NCBI RefSeq assembly: GCF_036208045.1
Contig: NZ_CP121472.1
Span: 1,313,531-1,377,530 of the forward strand
Source: Thiorhodovibrio winogradskyi
GTDB taxonomy: Bacteria > Pseudomonadota > Gammaproteobacteria > Chromatiales > Chromatiaceae
DNA: 64,000 nucleotides
Direction of reading: 5' to 3'
Both the position numbers and the translations under genes were made by a program. Positions 38,183 through 47,719 of the stretch are shown here, in pieces. The notes under the pieces are model-generated. The model was not told the origin of the DNA, did no database searches, and saw only the letters and a program-made list of their open reading frames with translations. Each line of letters opens with the position of its first letter. The first letter of the stretch is position 1.

Positions 38183-38854
38183 TCAAGTGGACAGATCGCA
38201 GATCAAGCGCGCCTTTCCCTCGTCAACAATCAGATCAGTGGTTGCCTGCAGGGTATTGTCTGGATCCTGGGCCATGACAAGCTTGGATCTATTCACCAAC
38301 GGCTCGAACACCTCTGTTGCCTGTGTCGCCGGAGACGCGAATTCCACCAGCAGGACATGAATGCCGTTGCCCTTGCCCAGGCCAAACTGAATCTGGCTCA
38401 CCGGCACCTTGTGCCAGTATCCCCGCACCGGAATCGAATACATGCGAAAGTCGGCTTGGTCGGTAACCTGAATGGCGCCAATGGCTCCTTGCAGTTCAGG
38501 ATGGAGCGTGCGCATCGCCGCCTCGGGATTCGCCAGGCTGCGCCAGAATCTCTCGAGCATGTCGTTGTACTGGCATTGGTGCTCCACGCCGTGGAGCAAT
38601 GTGGCGAGGTCGACGTCAGAAGGAGCAGGGGGCTGCACGGGCGCCGGTTGCACGGGCGCCTGTTGGACTGCTGCTTCAATTTCAGTTGCTACAACTTCAG
38701 ATGCTTCAATTGCAGCTGGAGGCGGGGCGGCCGGCGGTTCGGGCGGTGTTGCCGACTCGGCGAGTGCGAGATGAGCGGCAAGTGTCAGTGCGAGGGAGCT
38801 GAATCTGGTGATTGAATCATTGATCTTGAAATTTGGCGACTGTGTTGTTTTCAT
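38183..38854 (-). CDS. Exported protein of unknown function with Pro/Ala-rich linker
   Basis: From the ATG at 38854 (223 residues), a signal-peptide-like segment ('SSLALTLAAHLALAES') is followed by about 50 residues rich in Pro, Ala, Glu and Val, then a folded domain of about 130 residues ('LLHGVEHQCQYNDMLERFWR' onwards). No family was recognised. The linker suggests a periplasmic domain tethered or held away from the membrane. An upstream in-frame start (38896) is possible. It is convergent with the SLC13 gene and lies just after phrB on the same strand. Confidence 0.65.
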   Translation of the reverse strand: MKTTQSPNFKINDSITRFSSLALTLAAHLALAESATPPEPPAAPPPAAIEASEVVATEIEAAVQQAPVQPAPVQPPAPSDVDLATLLHGVEHQCQYNDMLERFWRSLANPEAAMRTLHPELQGAIGAIQVTDQADFRMYSIPVRGYWHKVPVSQIQFGLGKGNGIHVLLVEFASPATQATEVFEPLVNRSKLVMAQDPDNTLQATTDLIVDEGKARLICDLST

Positions 38855-38907
38855 GGCCGGTGGTGGTTGCAGGTTGCGGGGAAATTCATCATCCAAGTGT
38901 GCGCAGT

Positions 38908-40389
38908 TTAGCCGACATTCGCACGACTGTCAGTATCACGCAACTGTTGCCAAAATGCCAAGGCTTCGCGGCGAGTATCCGCTAGATCGACCAGTGGGTG
39001 AGGATAAGAAAGGCCAAGTGTCACGCCAGACTGTTGTAAAATACCAACTGGTGCTGTCCAAGGGGCATGCAGATAGCGGTTTGGCAGACGCGCCAGTTCT
39101 GGGCACCAATGGCGCACATACCCGCCCTCGGGGTCAAAGCGTTCGCCCTGGCGCACCGGATTGAAAATGCGAAAGTAGGGCGCTGCATCGGCTCCGCTTC
39201 CGGCGGTCCACTGCCATCCCTGGGTGTTGTTGGCCAAGTCAGCATCCACTAAAGTGTCCCAGAACCAGCGTGCGCCTGTTTGCCAGGGAATGCGCAGGTT
39301 TTTGGTCAAAAAGGAAGCGACAATCATCCGCACCCGGTTGTGCATCCAGCCGCTGTGCCAAAGCTCGCGCATGCCGGCATCGATGAGCGGAATCCCGGTC
39401 TGACCCCGCTGCCAAGCTTGCAGTAACACGGGCGGGATGGGATCGCGCCAGGGAAAATCGTCGAACATGGGGTTGAGCGGCAACTCGGCAGTTTGTGGAA
39501 AATGAAACAGCAGATGGGTGCTGAATTCGCGCCAGCCAAGCTCGCGCACAAAAGCCTCATGATCGCCAGCCGTGGCATTGGCGGCCTGTAGCAGGTCACG
39601 CGGGCTTATCTCGCCGAAATGCAGATGCGCCGAGAGCTTGGAGGTGCCTGCAACACTTGGCTGGTCGCGGACCACGGCATAGTCATGCGCGCCTTGGTCA
39701 AAAAAGCGCCGAAGACGCGCTTGGGCGCCAGCGGCACCTGGTTGCCAGCTGTCCGAGAAGGCGGCATCCCAGCCAATGCGCGGGAGCAGGCCAAGCGCAT
39801 CCAAGGGCTGTTCGGGAAGCGACTGCGACAAGCGCCCATCGGTTGATGAGATCCCGTCAGGGAGTGGCGGCAAGATCCCGGGTGCTGGCGTGGGCGTTGG
39901 AATGTCCGCGAGTCTCGCCGTCGCGCGTCGCCAGAAAGCGCTGAAGACCCGAAAAGGCTGATCCGTGGTGGTTTTGATCTGCCAGGGCTCGAACAATAAA
40001 CCGCTATTGTGGCTTTCGCAGCGGATGCCCTGGGCGCGCAGTTGCTGCTTGATGCGGCTGTCACGCGCAATGCTGACTGGTTCGTAGCAGCGGTTCCAGA
40101 ACACCGCGCTTGCTGTGGAGGTGGCGATGAGTGCTTGCAGACATGCGAGACTGTCGCCACTGAGGAGCAACAGACGTGAGCCGCGCTCGCGCAGTGATAC
40201 ATCCAGGGCTCGCAGGCTGTGATGCAGCCACCAGTTCGAGGCGGCCCCTGGTGACCAGGGGGCGTCCTCGCCCGGTGCGTGGATATAGACTGGCAGCAGG
40301 CGGTCGTAGCTATCGAGCGCGGCTATCAGGGCCGGATTGTCTGACAGCCGCAGATCGCGGCGAAACCACAAAATTGCGGTTGAGGCCAT
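38908..40389 (-). CDS. phrB: Deoxyribodipyrimidine photolyase
   Basis: The enzyme repairs UV-induced cyclobutane pyrimidine dimers using light and FAD. The 493-residue product has the N-terminal photolyase domain ('ILWFRRDLRLSDNPAL') and the FAD-binding domain with 'SKLSAHLHFGEISPRDLL', 'ELGWREFSTHLLFHFP', 'GIPLIDAGMRELWHSGWMHN' and 'WQWTAGSGADAAPYFRIFNP'. The C-terminal block containing 'YLHAPW' and 'YPHPLVDL' is typical of class I CPD photolyases. Confidence 0.95.
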   Translation of the reverse strand: MASTAILWFRRDLRLSDNPALIAALDSYDRLLPVYIHAPGEDAPWSPGAASNWWLHHSLRALDVSLRERGSRLLLLSGDSLACLQALIATSTASAVFWNRCYEPVSIARDSRIKQQLRAQGIRCESHNSGLLFEPWQIKTTTDQPFRVFSAFWRRATARLADIPTPTPAPGILPPLPDGISSTDGRLSQSLPEQPLDALGLLPRIGWDAAFSDSWQPGAAGAQARLRRFFDQGAHDYAVVRDQPSVAGTSKLSAHLHFGEISPRDLLQAANATAGDHEAFVRELGWREFSTHLLFHFPQTAELPLNPMFDDFPWRDPIPPVLLQAWQRGQTGIPLIDAGMRELWHSGWMHNRVRMIVASFLTKNLRIPWQTGARWFWDTLVDADLANNTQGWQWTAGSGADAAPYFRIFNPVRQGERFDPEGGYVRHWCPELARLPNRYLHAPWTAPVGILQQSGVTLGLSYPHPLVDLADTRREALAFWQQLRDTDSRANVG

Positions 40390-40451
40390 GGGCGCTTTCC
40401 GCTCCCGCTAAACTCTGAACTCCAAAAAGCCATGGCGCGGCCCCGCTATGG

Positions 40452-40637
40452 CTAGCCATGCGATTTTGCCAACAGCTTGAAGATTTTGAAGTTAATAATC
40501 CAAAAGCGAATGAACTGCCAGACAACAGAGGTACGAAAGTAACGCGTGAACCGGGTCGGAACCGGCGGGTAATAGGCCTGCTGGTAGGGTTCGCGGTTTT
40601 TCACCGGGACTTTGGGGGAGTCGGATTCAGTGGTCAT
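40452..40637 (-). CDS. 61-residue protein downstream of sqr
   Basis: Starts 'MTTESDSPKVPVKNREPYQQ' and continues with an aromatic- and basic-rich segment ('PPVPTRFTRYFRTSVVWQFI', then 'IINFKIFKLLAKSHG') that could form an amphipathic or membrane-associated helix. It lies 81 nt after the sqr stop on the same strand, so co-transcription is likely. I recognise no family; a membrane-docking partner of the quinone reductase is a guess from position. Confidence 0.6.
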   Translation of the reverse strand: MTTESDSPKVPVKNREPYQQAYYPPVPTRFTRYFRTSVVWQFIRFWIINFKIFKLLAKSHG

Positions 40638-40718
40638 GGGTGCGGGTTCCTAATGAATTGTTTGGCGCTTGAGGCGGGTGCGTTCGCCTCCTGAAGTGAG
40701 GGGACTTGCTTCGCCGAC

Positions 40719-42179
40719 TCAATCCGGCAACAAATGCCAACCAGGGCCAAGCTTGGCCTGGTAGATGAAGACATGATGCAAAATGTACTTCATCCAGTGC
40801 CCCGCCAGGCCGATCTCGCCGAAGGTGAGGTCCATATCCCGGCCGTATTCAGGAAAGGTCTCATAATCCGGCACCACCGGGAAAACCGTCATGGTGGCCG
40901 CCGTGCCCTTGAGAATGTCCGAGCCGGTCGAGGCCACACAGGCGGCGCCAGTCTCACCCATGGAGGCACGGTGCGTCGGCTCGGGCGCTCCGTTGAGCAT
41001 GTCGCGGATGCTGGCGGCAACCGCGCGTCCCATGGCGGCCGAGGGCATGCCGGTACGCGGTGGCGTCGGGCTGATTTGGGTGCCCTTGGGGCTTTTCATC
41101 ACCTTGCTGATCGGGTGCGGCGGAGCGAAGGCAATGCCGACCGTGAAGATGTTTTTGTACAGCGGGTTCTGATAAGTGCTCGGCCAGTCCGCCTTGCTCC
41201 AGTCCTCGTAGGGCTTGGGGCTGTAGTCCGCATCGACCTTCATCATGCCGTTGGGCGCGAACAGCTGGTCGGTCATGTCGCTACCGTCCTTGCCATAGGC
41301 TTTTAGCCCCACGCCGGCGAAGGGCGGGATCAACATGGCAAAATCAAAGTCCAGTTCGGCCTCGGTGCCGTCGAGGGTTTCATAGTGGATCTTGCCCGGC
41401 TCGATCTTGCTGACATGGGCGCGGGTGATCCATTCCATGTTGCGCTCGACCATCAGGGACTCGGCAAAGACCTTGCCGTTGGTCATATAGCCGCCGCGCT
41501 TGATGTGCACGCCGCCCATGCCGAAGTCGCCAAGCTCGTACTCGTTGCTGATCCACATAATGCGCGCTTTATCGCGCACGCCATTTTCACGCAGGCAGTG
41601 GTCGATGTTGTAGATGTACTCAAAGGCGGCACCCTGGCAGGTGCACATACCATGGCCGGTGCCGACCACGAAGGTGCGTGTTTCCCCCTGCTTTAGCGCT
41701 TTGATGTTCTCCTGCAGCTTTTCGTTGGCCTCGATCGCATGCTCGGGGGTGCAAACAGAGACGGTGTAACCGCCATCAGGTCCAAGGCCAGGCGTGGCGC
41801 CAAAGTTCAGCTTGGGCCCGGTGGCGTTAACCAGATAGTCGTAGTCGATCTTGTCGGTCTGGCCGGCGCGCTGATCATCGGTGTATTCGATGGTGACAAA
41901 GGGTCGGGAAAGCTCCCCATCGCCCTCGGGGTGGACGGATATCGCCTTGGCCTGGCGAAAATCAACGCCGGCCTTTCGGTAGACAGGCCCGAGTTCAAAG
42001 GTGACCTGTTTTTTGGTCATTTCGCCGACGCCGACCCAGATATTGGAAGGAATCCAGTTCCACAGTGCCTTGGGCGAGACGACGGTAATCTGGTGCGCAC
42101 TGCCTTTAAGCCAGCGACTGAGATAGCGGGCCACCGTGTGACCGGAAAGACCCGCACCGAGAATAAGGATTCGCGCCAT
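40719..42179 (-). CDS. sqr: Sulfide:quinone oxidoreductase-type flavoprotein
   Basis: The 486-residue product is an FAD/NAD(P)-binding protein starting 'MARILILGAGLSGHTVARYL' (Rossmann GxGxxG) with a second site near 'YLVNATGPKLNFG'. Redox cysteines occur in 'GTGHGMCTCQGAAFEYI' near residue 177 and in 'MGETGAACVASTGSDIL' near residue 415, the pattern of membrane-bound sulfide:quinone oxidoreductases. The C-terminal tail ('GHWMKYILHHVFIYQAKLG') is suited to membrane attachment. It oxidises sulfide and reduces quinone, fitting a sulfur-oxidising phototroph. I suspect one of the minor SQR types, but the subtype is not settled by eye. Confidence 0.88.
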   Translation of the reverse strand: MARILILGAGLSGHTVARYLSRWLKGSAHQITVVSPKALWNWIPSNIWVGVGEMTKKQVTFELGPVYRKAGVDFRQAKAISVHPEGDGELSRPFVTIEYTDDQRAGQTDKIDYDYLVNATGPKLNFGATPGLGPDGGYTVSVCTPEHAIEANEKLQENIKALKQGETRTFVVGTGHGMCTCQGAAFEYIYNIDHCLRENGVRDKARIMWISNEYELGDFGMGGVHIKRGGYMTNGKVFAESLMVERNMEWITRAHVSKIEPGKIHYETLDGTEAELDFDFAMLIPPFAGVGLKAYGKDGSDMTDQLFAPNGMMKVDADYSPKPYEDWSKADWPSTYQNPLYKNIFTVGIAFAPPHPISKVMKSPKGTQISPTPPRTGMPSAAMGRAVAASIRDMLNGAPEPTHRASMGETGAACVASTGSDILKGTAATMTVFPVVPDYETFPEYGRDMDLTFGEIGLAGHWMKYILHHVFIYQAKLGPGWHLLPD

Positions 42180-42452
42180 GGCAAAAGCTCCTGTTAATCA
42201 AGAATGGTCTGGCGACGCTAACAAGTCAGGCGGCACAAGAAAACGACCTGGATCAATATTTCACGCGAAACCCCGCAGTGCCAACAGGCATTCATCCATC
42301 GGCTTTATGGGGGATTTTGTCGGTCAGCCTGACCGCCAGTCACGCCGCCGATGGCGGCCAGTCGTTAGCCTATAGAGCCCTAGCTCAAAGCAGGCAAAGC
42401 CGCCTTTCTTTGTCCGGAACCGGAACAATCGAGTCCGTCGTGCTGACCCCGA

Positions 42453-43337
42453 TCAGGTGCCGCTGATACGCTCATAATAGCGCGCGCGATACAGCAAGCG
42501 CGGGTGCTCGCCGTCGCTGAAGCCGCTTCTGGTATGCAGCACATTGTTGCCGATGAGTCCCCAGCCGGATTCGAGCTTGGCGCGGAAGTGCCAGGGGCTG
42601 GGTATGCGCAGCAAGTCGTTCAGGCAGTCAACCGCGGCTCGGGTGCCTGGGTCATCGCGCCAGTGAATGTTGCGCGAGCGCTGCGTGAAACGCATGTGCA
42701 AGCGCCCATCTTGCATGACGGAAAACACCGGTCCGGTGCGATCCGGGCGCAGGGTTGTGCCCTCAGCGGTGTGCGCCGGAATGGTCATGCAGTCGGGCTC
42801 CATCAGTGCGCGAATGTGTGCGGGATTGCGGTCGCGGATCAGGATATAGAGAATTTCCGGATCCATTAACTCGTTCTCGCCACCCTCCTGCGCCGGGCGC
42901 ACGCAGTGCAGCAGCAGGCCGCGAATTTGCTTGTCCGTGCTGTTGTAGTAACCATCCGTGTGCCAGGCGATGGGACGGTTGGAGTAGGGGATAAAGTCCC
43001 TATGGCGCGCGTCTTCCTGCACTGTGAGCGCCGTGACGGCGTCTTCATCGGCACCTGGGTTGTGGTCGAGGCTGTTCAGCCCAAAGGCGCGACCCATGGC
43101 CACTGGAATGTCTTTGCTCGGATCATCGCCCGTGCGGCTCGCGTAAATGGCCATGTTCGCCAGCCGGCAGCGATCCAAGACCGCCTGATGCTCGGCGCTT
43201 GTTAGGTCTCTCGGGTCGTTTATCTCGACAATGAGCGTGCTGAGATCGCGCGGAGCACTGGCGAGCTTGTGTTCGCGCCAGTGCTCATAGGCGCTGTCGT
43301 GGTCAAGGTCGAAGGGAGAATCAAGCATGGTCATCAT
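42453..43337 (-). CDS. TauD/TfdA-family Fe(II)/2-oxoglutarate dioxygenase
   Basis: The 294-residue product has the HxD iron ligands in 'NRPIAWHTDGYYNSTDKQI' near residue 130 and the distal His in 'IGNNVLHTRSGFSDGEHPRL', with the 2-oxoglutarate-binding Arg in 'RLLYRARYYER'. Family members hydroxylate taurine, sulfonates or other small molecules; substrate is unknown here. Two close starts (ATG-ATG) exist. Separated from sqr by a 273-bp gap without recognisable genes. Confidence 0.85.
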   Translation of the reverse strand: MMTMLDSPFDLDHDSAYEHWREHKLASAPRDLSTLIVEINDPRDLTSAEHQAVLDRCRLANMAIYASRTGDDPSKDIPVAMGRAFGLNSLDHNPGADEDAVTALTVQEDARHRDFIPYSNRPIAWHTDGYYNSTDKQIRGLLLHCVRPAQEGGENELMDPEILYILIRDRNPAHIRALMEPDCMTIPAHTAEGTTLRPDRTGPVFSVMQDGRLHMRFTQRSRNIHWRDDPGTRAAVDCLNDLLRIPSPWHFRAKLESGWGLIGNNVLHTRSGFSDGEHPRLLYRARYYERISGT

Positions 43338-43435
43338 CCTGCCGGGTGGGGTGAAGGGGGTTTAACAGGGCCGATTATACCGCCGGATATCCATAATGAT
43401 CGCGTGTCGGCTGCATCTTCCATCCCTGGGGAAGC

Positions 43436-43741
43436 TTGCAGCCATTCCAATACGAACTCGACATCACCGTCCACAAGGGTGACGAGGTCGTGGTCGTGAT
43501 GGTGGAGGTCAAGACCACCTTGCGCCCGGAGGACGTGAAAAACTTCCTGTACAAACTCGATCATCTCGAGGTCTTGATACCGCGCTACACCGAGAATCAG
43601 ATTTATGGTGCCATGGCTTGGCTGAGTGCCGATGCGGGAGCGCAAGCCATGTTGGAAAACTGGGGGCTTTTCAGCATCCGGGCCACCGGCGACTCGGCAA
43701 GTATTCTCAATACGGCAGAGTTCCGCCCGCACGCATGGTGA
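43436..43741 (+). pseudogene. Truncated DUF3782-like nuclease remnant
   Basis: The reading frame encodes the C-terminal third of a DUF3782-type, PD-(D/E)XK-like protein. 'YELDITVHKGDEVVVVMVEV' carries the D...E-V-K core, then 'TTLRPEDVKNFLYKLDHLEV' and the terminal 'LFSIRATGDSASILNTAEF'. The N-terminal two-thirds and a proper start are missing; the frame opens with a TTG. The complete proteins are multicopy in cyanobacteria and purple bacteria. Confidence 0.65.
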
Positions 43742-44041
43742 TTGTCGCTTGAATATGGATGGGGCCGTGCTAGAAATATGATTAGGAACCAGTGGGCAAA
43801 GAGCTTAAGCAGATTCGCGGATCTCGCCTGACCGCGGGGTTCACCATCAAGCCCTGCCTGTGCTGCGGCTCTCATCAAGGTCACTATATGATCGAGGTCC
43901 AAGAGCGTCGCTTCCGGTTCTTGGCTGCGGGGGAGATGACCGAAAAATCTAGCTTATTGAGGTGGATCCCATTGCCATGCTTTGCGAGAACATGATGATT
44001 CAGCTTTGGGTGGAGACACCGCCACGAAGGAGTTGAACCTG
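43742..44041. other. Intergenic stretch, no supported gene
   Basis: A short frame (43792-43995, GTG start) includes a 'CLCCGSHQGHY' motif, but it has no ribosome site and no recognised family. The end of this region carries the AAGGAG ribosome site of the next gene. Confidence 0.4.
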
Positions 44042-45379
44042 ATGCGATTGGTTCGGTTGATTTCGTTAGTGGCTATTGGGTTGCCGCTGTTGCTGATCTT
44101 GTTGGTGATTGTCTCACTCGAGCGCGATCCCTTGCTGAGCGGCGGGACGCCTGCGCGGCCCGAGGAGCTGGCGCAAATTGGGGCAGATGTCGGAAGCCGC
44201 CTGCGCGCTCATGACCCGCGGCGCCTGACACCGGGGCAGATGGGACAAGTGGTCATCTCGGAACAGGATTTGAATCTGCTCGCGCAGCAGGGGTTGGCAC
44301 GACTCATGCCAGGGACAGCGGCTAGGATCGATCTGAAGCCGGGAGGAGTGCTGCTATGGGCCACATTAACATGGCCGCTTCCCTGGCCTCACGGCTACCT
44401 GAATCTGCAAGCCAAGGTCGCGCAGACGCCTGGACAGCCAACAATCCACGATCTGCGGATTGGGCGCTGGCACCTGCCATCATGGCTTGCACAGACTGGC
44501 CTGGTTTGGGTCGATCAGCTCGCACGCCTGGATGCGGATTATGTCGCGGCGGTGGGTTCGATTCAGGATTATCGTTTCACTGAAGATGCCTTGCGGGTGC
44601 GATACCGCTGGGATCCGGTATTGGTGAAGCGGCTCGGCGAGCGCGGTCGCGATCAGCTGATTGGACAGGAAGAGCGCGACCGCATTCTGGTCTATGCACA
44701 CAAGCTCGCTGAGGTCTCACGCGCGGCGGATGATCGCGGGCCCCTGTCCCTGGCGTCTTTTGCACAGCCCTTGTTTGCGCTGGCCCAGACGCGTAGCCTT
44801 CGGGGCGGGGATGCGGTGGCGGAAAATCGCGCGCTGATTTTGGTGCTCGGATTTTACCTTGGCGGTCGGTCCGCTGCGGAATGGGTTGGAGGGGCGGGCA
44901 AAACCGTGGAAAAACCTGTTCAGCAGGATCTGCGCTTGCGGGGGCGGCGTGATTTGGCGCAGCATTTTGTTATTTCAGCACTCTTGGCGACTCCTGGGGA
45001 CAGCGAACTGGCCGATGCGGTCGGGCTGTTTAAGGAAATTCTCGACAAGCGCGGTGGTTCTGGGTTCAGTTTTCCCGACCTGGCCGCTGATCGAGCCGGG
45101 GTGCGCTTCGCGGAGTTGGCAACGGTGAGCGCGTCGCAGGCCGCGCGCATTCAGCGGATCTTCGCTGCGGGTGTGAGCGAGGATATCTTTATGCCAGAGG
45201 TGCGAGATTTGCCGGAATTTCTTCACGAGCGCGAGTTTCGGCTTGAATTCGGGGGCTTTGATGACACGCGCTATCGTGCCATGGCACAAGATATCGAGGC
45301 ACGGATCGCCATGTTACCGCTGTACCGGGAGTCAGAGCCGTTGCCGACCGGCGCCGCATCCGCTGAGCGTGGCAGTTAG
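44042..45379 (+). CDS. Membrane-anchored protein of unknown function next to a Wzz/GumC-like gene
   Basis: From the ATG at 44042 (AAGGAG 6-7 nt upstream) the product has 445 residues. An N-terminal helix ('LISLVAIGLPLLLILLVIVS') anchors a large, presumably periplasmic, domain with no family I recognise. Segments such as 'VVISEQDLNLLAQQGLARLM' and 'LALGFYLGGRSA'-like stretches suggest an alpha/beta fold rather than repeats. It ends 30 nt before the Wzz/GumC-like gene on the same strand, so a role in surface polysaccharide is plausible but unproven. Confidence 0.7.
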   Translation: MRLVRLISLVAIGLPLLLILLVIVSLERDPLLSGGTPARPEELAQIGADVGSRLRAHDPRRLTPGQMGQVVISEQDLNLLAQQGLARLMPGTAARIDLKPGGVLLWATLTWPLPWPHGYLNLQAKVAQTPGQPTIHDLRIGRWHLPSWLAQTGLVWVDQLARLDADYVAAVGSIQDYRFTEDALRVRYRWDPVLVKRLGERGRDQLIGQEERDRILVYAHKLAEVSRAADDRGPLSLASFAQPLFALAQTRSLRGGDAVAENRALILVLGFYLGGRSAAEWVGGAGKTVEKPVQQDLRLRGRRDLAQHFVISALLATPGDSELADAVGLFKEILDKRGGSGFSFPDLAADRAGVRFAELATVSASQAARIQRIFAAGVSEDIFMPEVRDLPEFLHEREFRLEFGGFDDTRYRAMAQDIEARIAMLPLYRESEPLPTGAASAERGS

Positions 45380-45409
45380 CTGTTCATGGGAATATGAAAG
45401 GGGGACAGG

Positions 45410-46846
45410 ATGGACGCTCAGAAATTTTTTGCTGCCCACACAGCTTCCGGCCAAGCACCGGCGGAGACCCCCGTGCGGGTTGCACGTTGGAAAATCTTCC
45501 TGTCGGTGTTGTTGGTGAGTTTAGTCATCGGCCTAGTAGTGGTTTATGCCCGTCCTCCAGTTTATCGAGCTACGGTCTCCGTGCTCACGGTCAAGCCCAA
45601 GGCGGTGGATGCGCTCAGCGCGGATGCCGATTTCGAACATGTTGCCATTCAGGAGCGCCTCCTGCTCGGGGAGACGCTGATTGCGCGGTTGCGGGAGGCT
45701 TTGCTTGGGCATGATGCGCCGGCATTGTCTCGCGAGGGTCTCGCGGGCATGCTGTCGGTGGCGCAGGTGCCTTTTACCAATCTGCTGGAGTTACGCGCCG
45801 AGGGCCGGGAGCCGCGCCAACTGCAAGTAGTCGCCAATACCTGGGCCGAGACCTATCAGGCTTTTCGGGTCGAGGAGATCAGCGCTGCCAGCGGGCGCAC
45901 CACGGCTGAACTGGAAGCCGAGCAAGGCACTTTGGTCGCACGCATTGAGCGCACGCGCGCCGAACTCGCCCGGTTTGCCGAGCGCTTCGATATTGTCAGC
46001 CTTGAGCGGGAAGAGAACCGCACGGTGGCCGCGCTCAAGGGTCTGAACGATTCTCTGGCCAAGGCACGTGAGCGTGTGGTGGACGCGCGGGCGAACCTTG
46101 ATGCCGTGGATGCAGCCATTGCGCGCGGTACCACAGTGGTGACAAATGAACAGCAAGCCGACTTGGCACGTCTGAGACGGGATTATGAACGCGCGCGTGA
46201 TCGGCTCGATGGACTGCTTGGGCGCTTTACCCTGAAGTATCTTGAACGCGATCCGACGCTGCGCGACTTGCCTGAACAGGTGCGGCTGTTGGAACGGGAG
46301 TTGAAGCGGACCATTGAGCGGGCCCGCGAGAGCGTCCGTGACCAGGCGGTTCAGGAACTTGATGCCGCCACTGAAGCCGTTTCGGCGCTTCAAAACGAGA
46401 TCGACGTGCAGCAACGCGAGGTCCAGCAGTTTTCCAAGCGGTTCAAGGAATACGAGTCTCTCGAAGGAGAATTGGCCCGCCTCGAAACCTTGCTGGCGGA
46501 CAATCGCGAGCGACTGGCACGAATCGAAATGCGCAACTTCGAGGACTACCCGCCCATTCAGATCGTAGAAAGCGCGTCGCTGCCGACTAGTCCTGTCTAT
46601 CCGCATTATCGAAGGGATCTGTTCATCGCCATCGGCCTGTCCCTGCTCGGTGCGCTATTCGTTACCTGGTTGGTGGATTACCTGTCCGGACGGAACAAGC
46701 CGGCGAATGTCTCCTATGTCGGGGTGCGCATCGATCCGGGGTTTGAACTGATTGGCTCCCCTAGCAGCAAGTCACCTCAGCAGGGTGTGGATAGGCAGCT
46801 GCCGTGGCAGGCCACCAAGCAACTGGGGTCAGAAGACAATTTGTAG
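45410..46846 (+). CDS. Wzz/GumC-like polysaccharide chain-length determinant
   Basis: The 478-residue product has a first membrane helix ('IFLSVLLVSLVIGLVVVYAR', about residues 28-47), a periplasmic domain dominated by coiled coil (about residues 165-365, many Glu/Arg/Leu heptads), and a second helix ('DLFIAIGLSLLGALFVTWLV') preceded by the Pro-rich 'ASLPTSPVYPHYRRD' typical of Wzz/GumC proteins. No C-terminal tyrosine-kinase domain is present. Such proteins set the length of exported polysaccharides. GGGGG/GGAC lies upstream of the ATG. No glycosyltransferases or polymerase lie nearby. Confidence 0.82.
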   Translation: MDAQKFFAAHTASGQAPAETPVRVARWKIFLSVLLVSLVIGLVVVYARPPVYRATVSVLTVKPKAVDALSADADFEHVAIQERLLLGETLIARLREALLGHDAPALSREGLAGMLSVAQVPFTNLLELRAEGREPRQLQVVANTWAETYQAFRVEEISAASGRTTAELEAEQGTLVARIERTRAELARFAERFDIVSLEREENRTVAALKGLNDSLAKARERVVDARANLDAVDAAIARGTTVVTNEQQADLARLRRDYERARDRLDGLLGRFTLKYLERDPTLRDLPEQVRLLERELKRTIERARESVRDQAVQELDAATEAVSALQNEIDVQQREVQQFSKRFKEYESLEGELARLETLLADNRERLARIEMRNFEDYPPIQIVESASLPTSPVYPHYRRDLFIAIGLSLLGALFVTWLVDYLSGRNKPANVSYVGVRIDPGFELIGSPSSKSPQQGVDRQLPWQATKQLGSEDNL

Positions 46847-47241
46847 AGGGGTCTAGCGAGAGGATCAAGAGCGGTATCGAAGCAGAACTCTGTTGTCGAT
46901 TACAACAACATTTCGTTCGGCTTTATTATCCGCAAGTATCGCGCATCTTATGCAAACTCTCACCAAGTGCATCATCACCACAAACCTGCGCGAGTTCATC
47001 CTGAACGAATCCCTGCTCGCGCGGATTCTCGGGGGCTCAGCTCAGCGGCGCTACAATCTCATCACCCACGCATTGATGCACAATTAACGCGGATCAACGT
47101 CTGCGTCCAACTCCGTACCGGAGTCCGCGCCTTTCCGCGCTCGACCACATCGCCTTGCGCGGGAGGAACCAGTTGAAATACTCGTTGACAAAAGACGGCC
47201 CGTCTTCCGCTCGTACGGCGTCCTCCTAGAGCAAAAACTCA
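46847..47241. other. Non-coding stretch at the left edge of the accessory island
   Basis: No gene was supported. Short frames (for example 46893-47087) have no ribosome site or recognisable family. A small palindrome ACTCCG-TAC-CGGAGT lies near 47111. The region probably holds scraps of lost genes, given the remnants that follow. Confidence 0.4.
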
Positions 47242-47388
47242 TTAATGAAGAAAAAACACGTTGCCGGCGTGCTTGTCGATTGTCTTCTCCTTAAGGCCAC
47301 TTTCGGCGAGCCAGGCCTTGAAGCCATCGAGCAGGACTTCGTTTTCCGATCTTAGCTTGTTGGCCTCTTGTTCCCAGTCGCTGGAGTC
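47242..47388 (-). pseudogene. N-terminal remnant of an integrase-like or hypothetical protein
   Basis: Minus-strand translation gives 'SDWEQEANKLRSENEVLLDG', then 'FKAWLAESGLKEKTIDKHAG' and 'NVFFLH' before a stop. This matches, from memory, the start of a conserved protein with a phage-integrase SAM-like helical domain in which the text continues past this point. No start codon precedes it in frame, so both ends are lost. Confidence 0.4.
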
Positions 47389-47451
47389 TCATAAGTGCAT
47401 TCGTCGTATCCATGTGTACCGTTAAGCTTATGTAGCCTCGGACTTTAGGTG

Positions 47452-47719
47452 CTACGCGCAATTTTGTTTACAAAAATATCGCCGAGTGTGCGATGGCATC
47501 GCTTCGATCCTTTCAGGCAAGGCTAAGCACCGCGCTAAGCCTTTAGTATTACCATAGCGAATGGCCTCCAGCAGCAGGTCGCGCAGGCGGATGTTCTCGA
47601 AGACTTCGCCCAAGATGTCGAACACCCGACCATTGAGCGCCTGGCCTTCGATTTCCAGCTTGGTCAGCAGGCGGGCGTAGACATCGCCTTCGCGGGGTCG
47701 GCGGCGACCAGGTTCCATC
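47452..47719 (-). pseudogene. C-terminal scrap of an SNF2-type helicase, cut by the IS
   Basis: Starting at the outer edge of the IS inverted repeat, the minus strand reads 'RRRPREGDVYARLLTKLEIE', 'GQALNGRVFDILGEVFENIR' and 'LRDLLLEAIRYG'. This is the region after the helicase core in large SNF2-family helicases found in defence loci. Similarity ends near 47555; the remaining residues to the stop at 47452 look unrelated. Nothing matching continues beyond the right end of the IS, so flanking DNA has been lost or rearranged. Confidence 0.5.

Noticed and set aside
46893-47087. 64-codon frame as a small gene
   Set aside because: No ribosome site, no recognised family and it lies among gene scraps.
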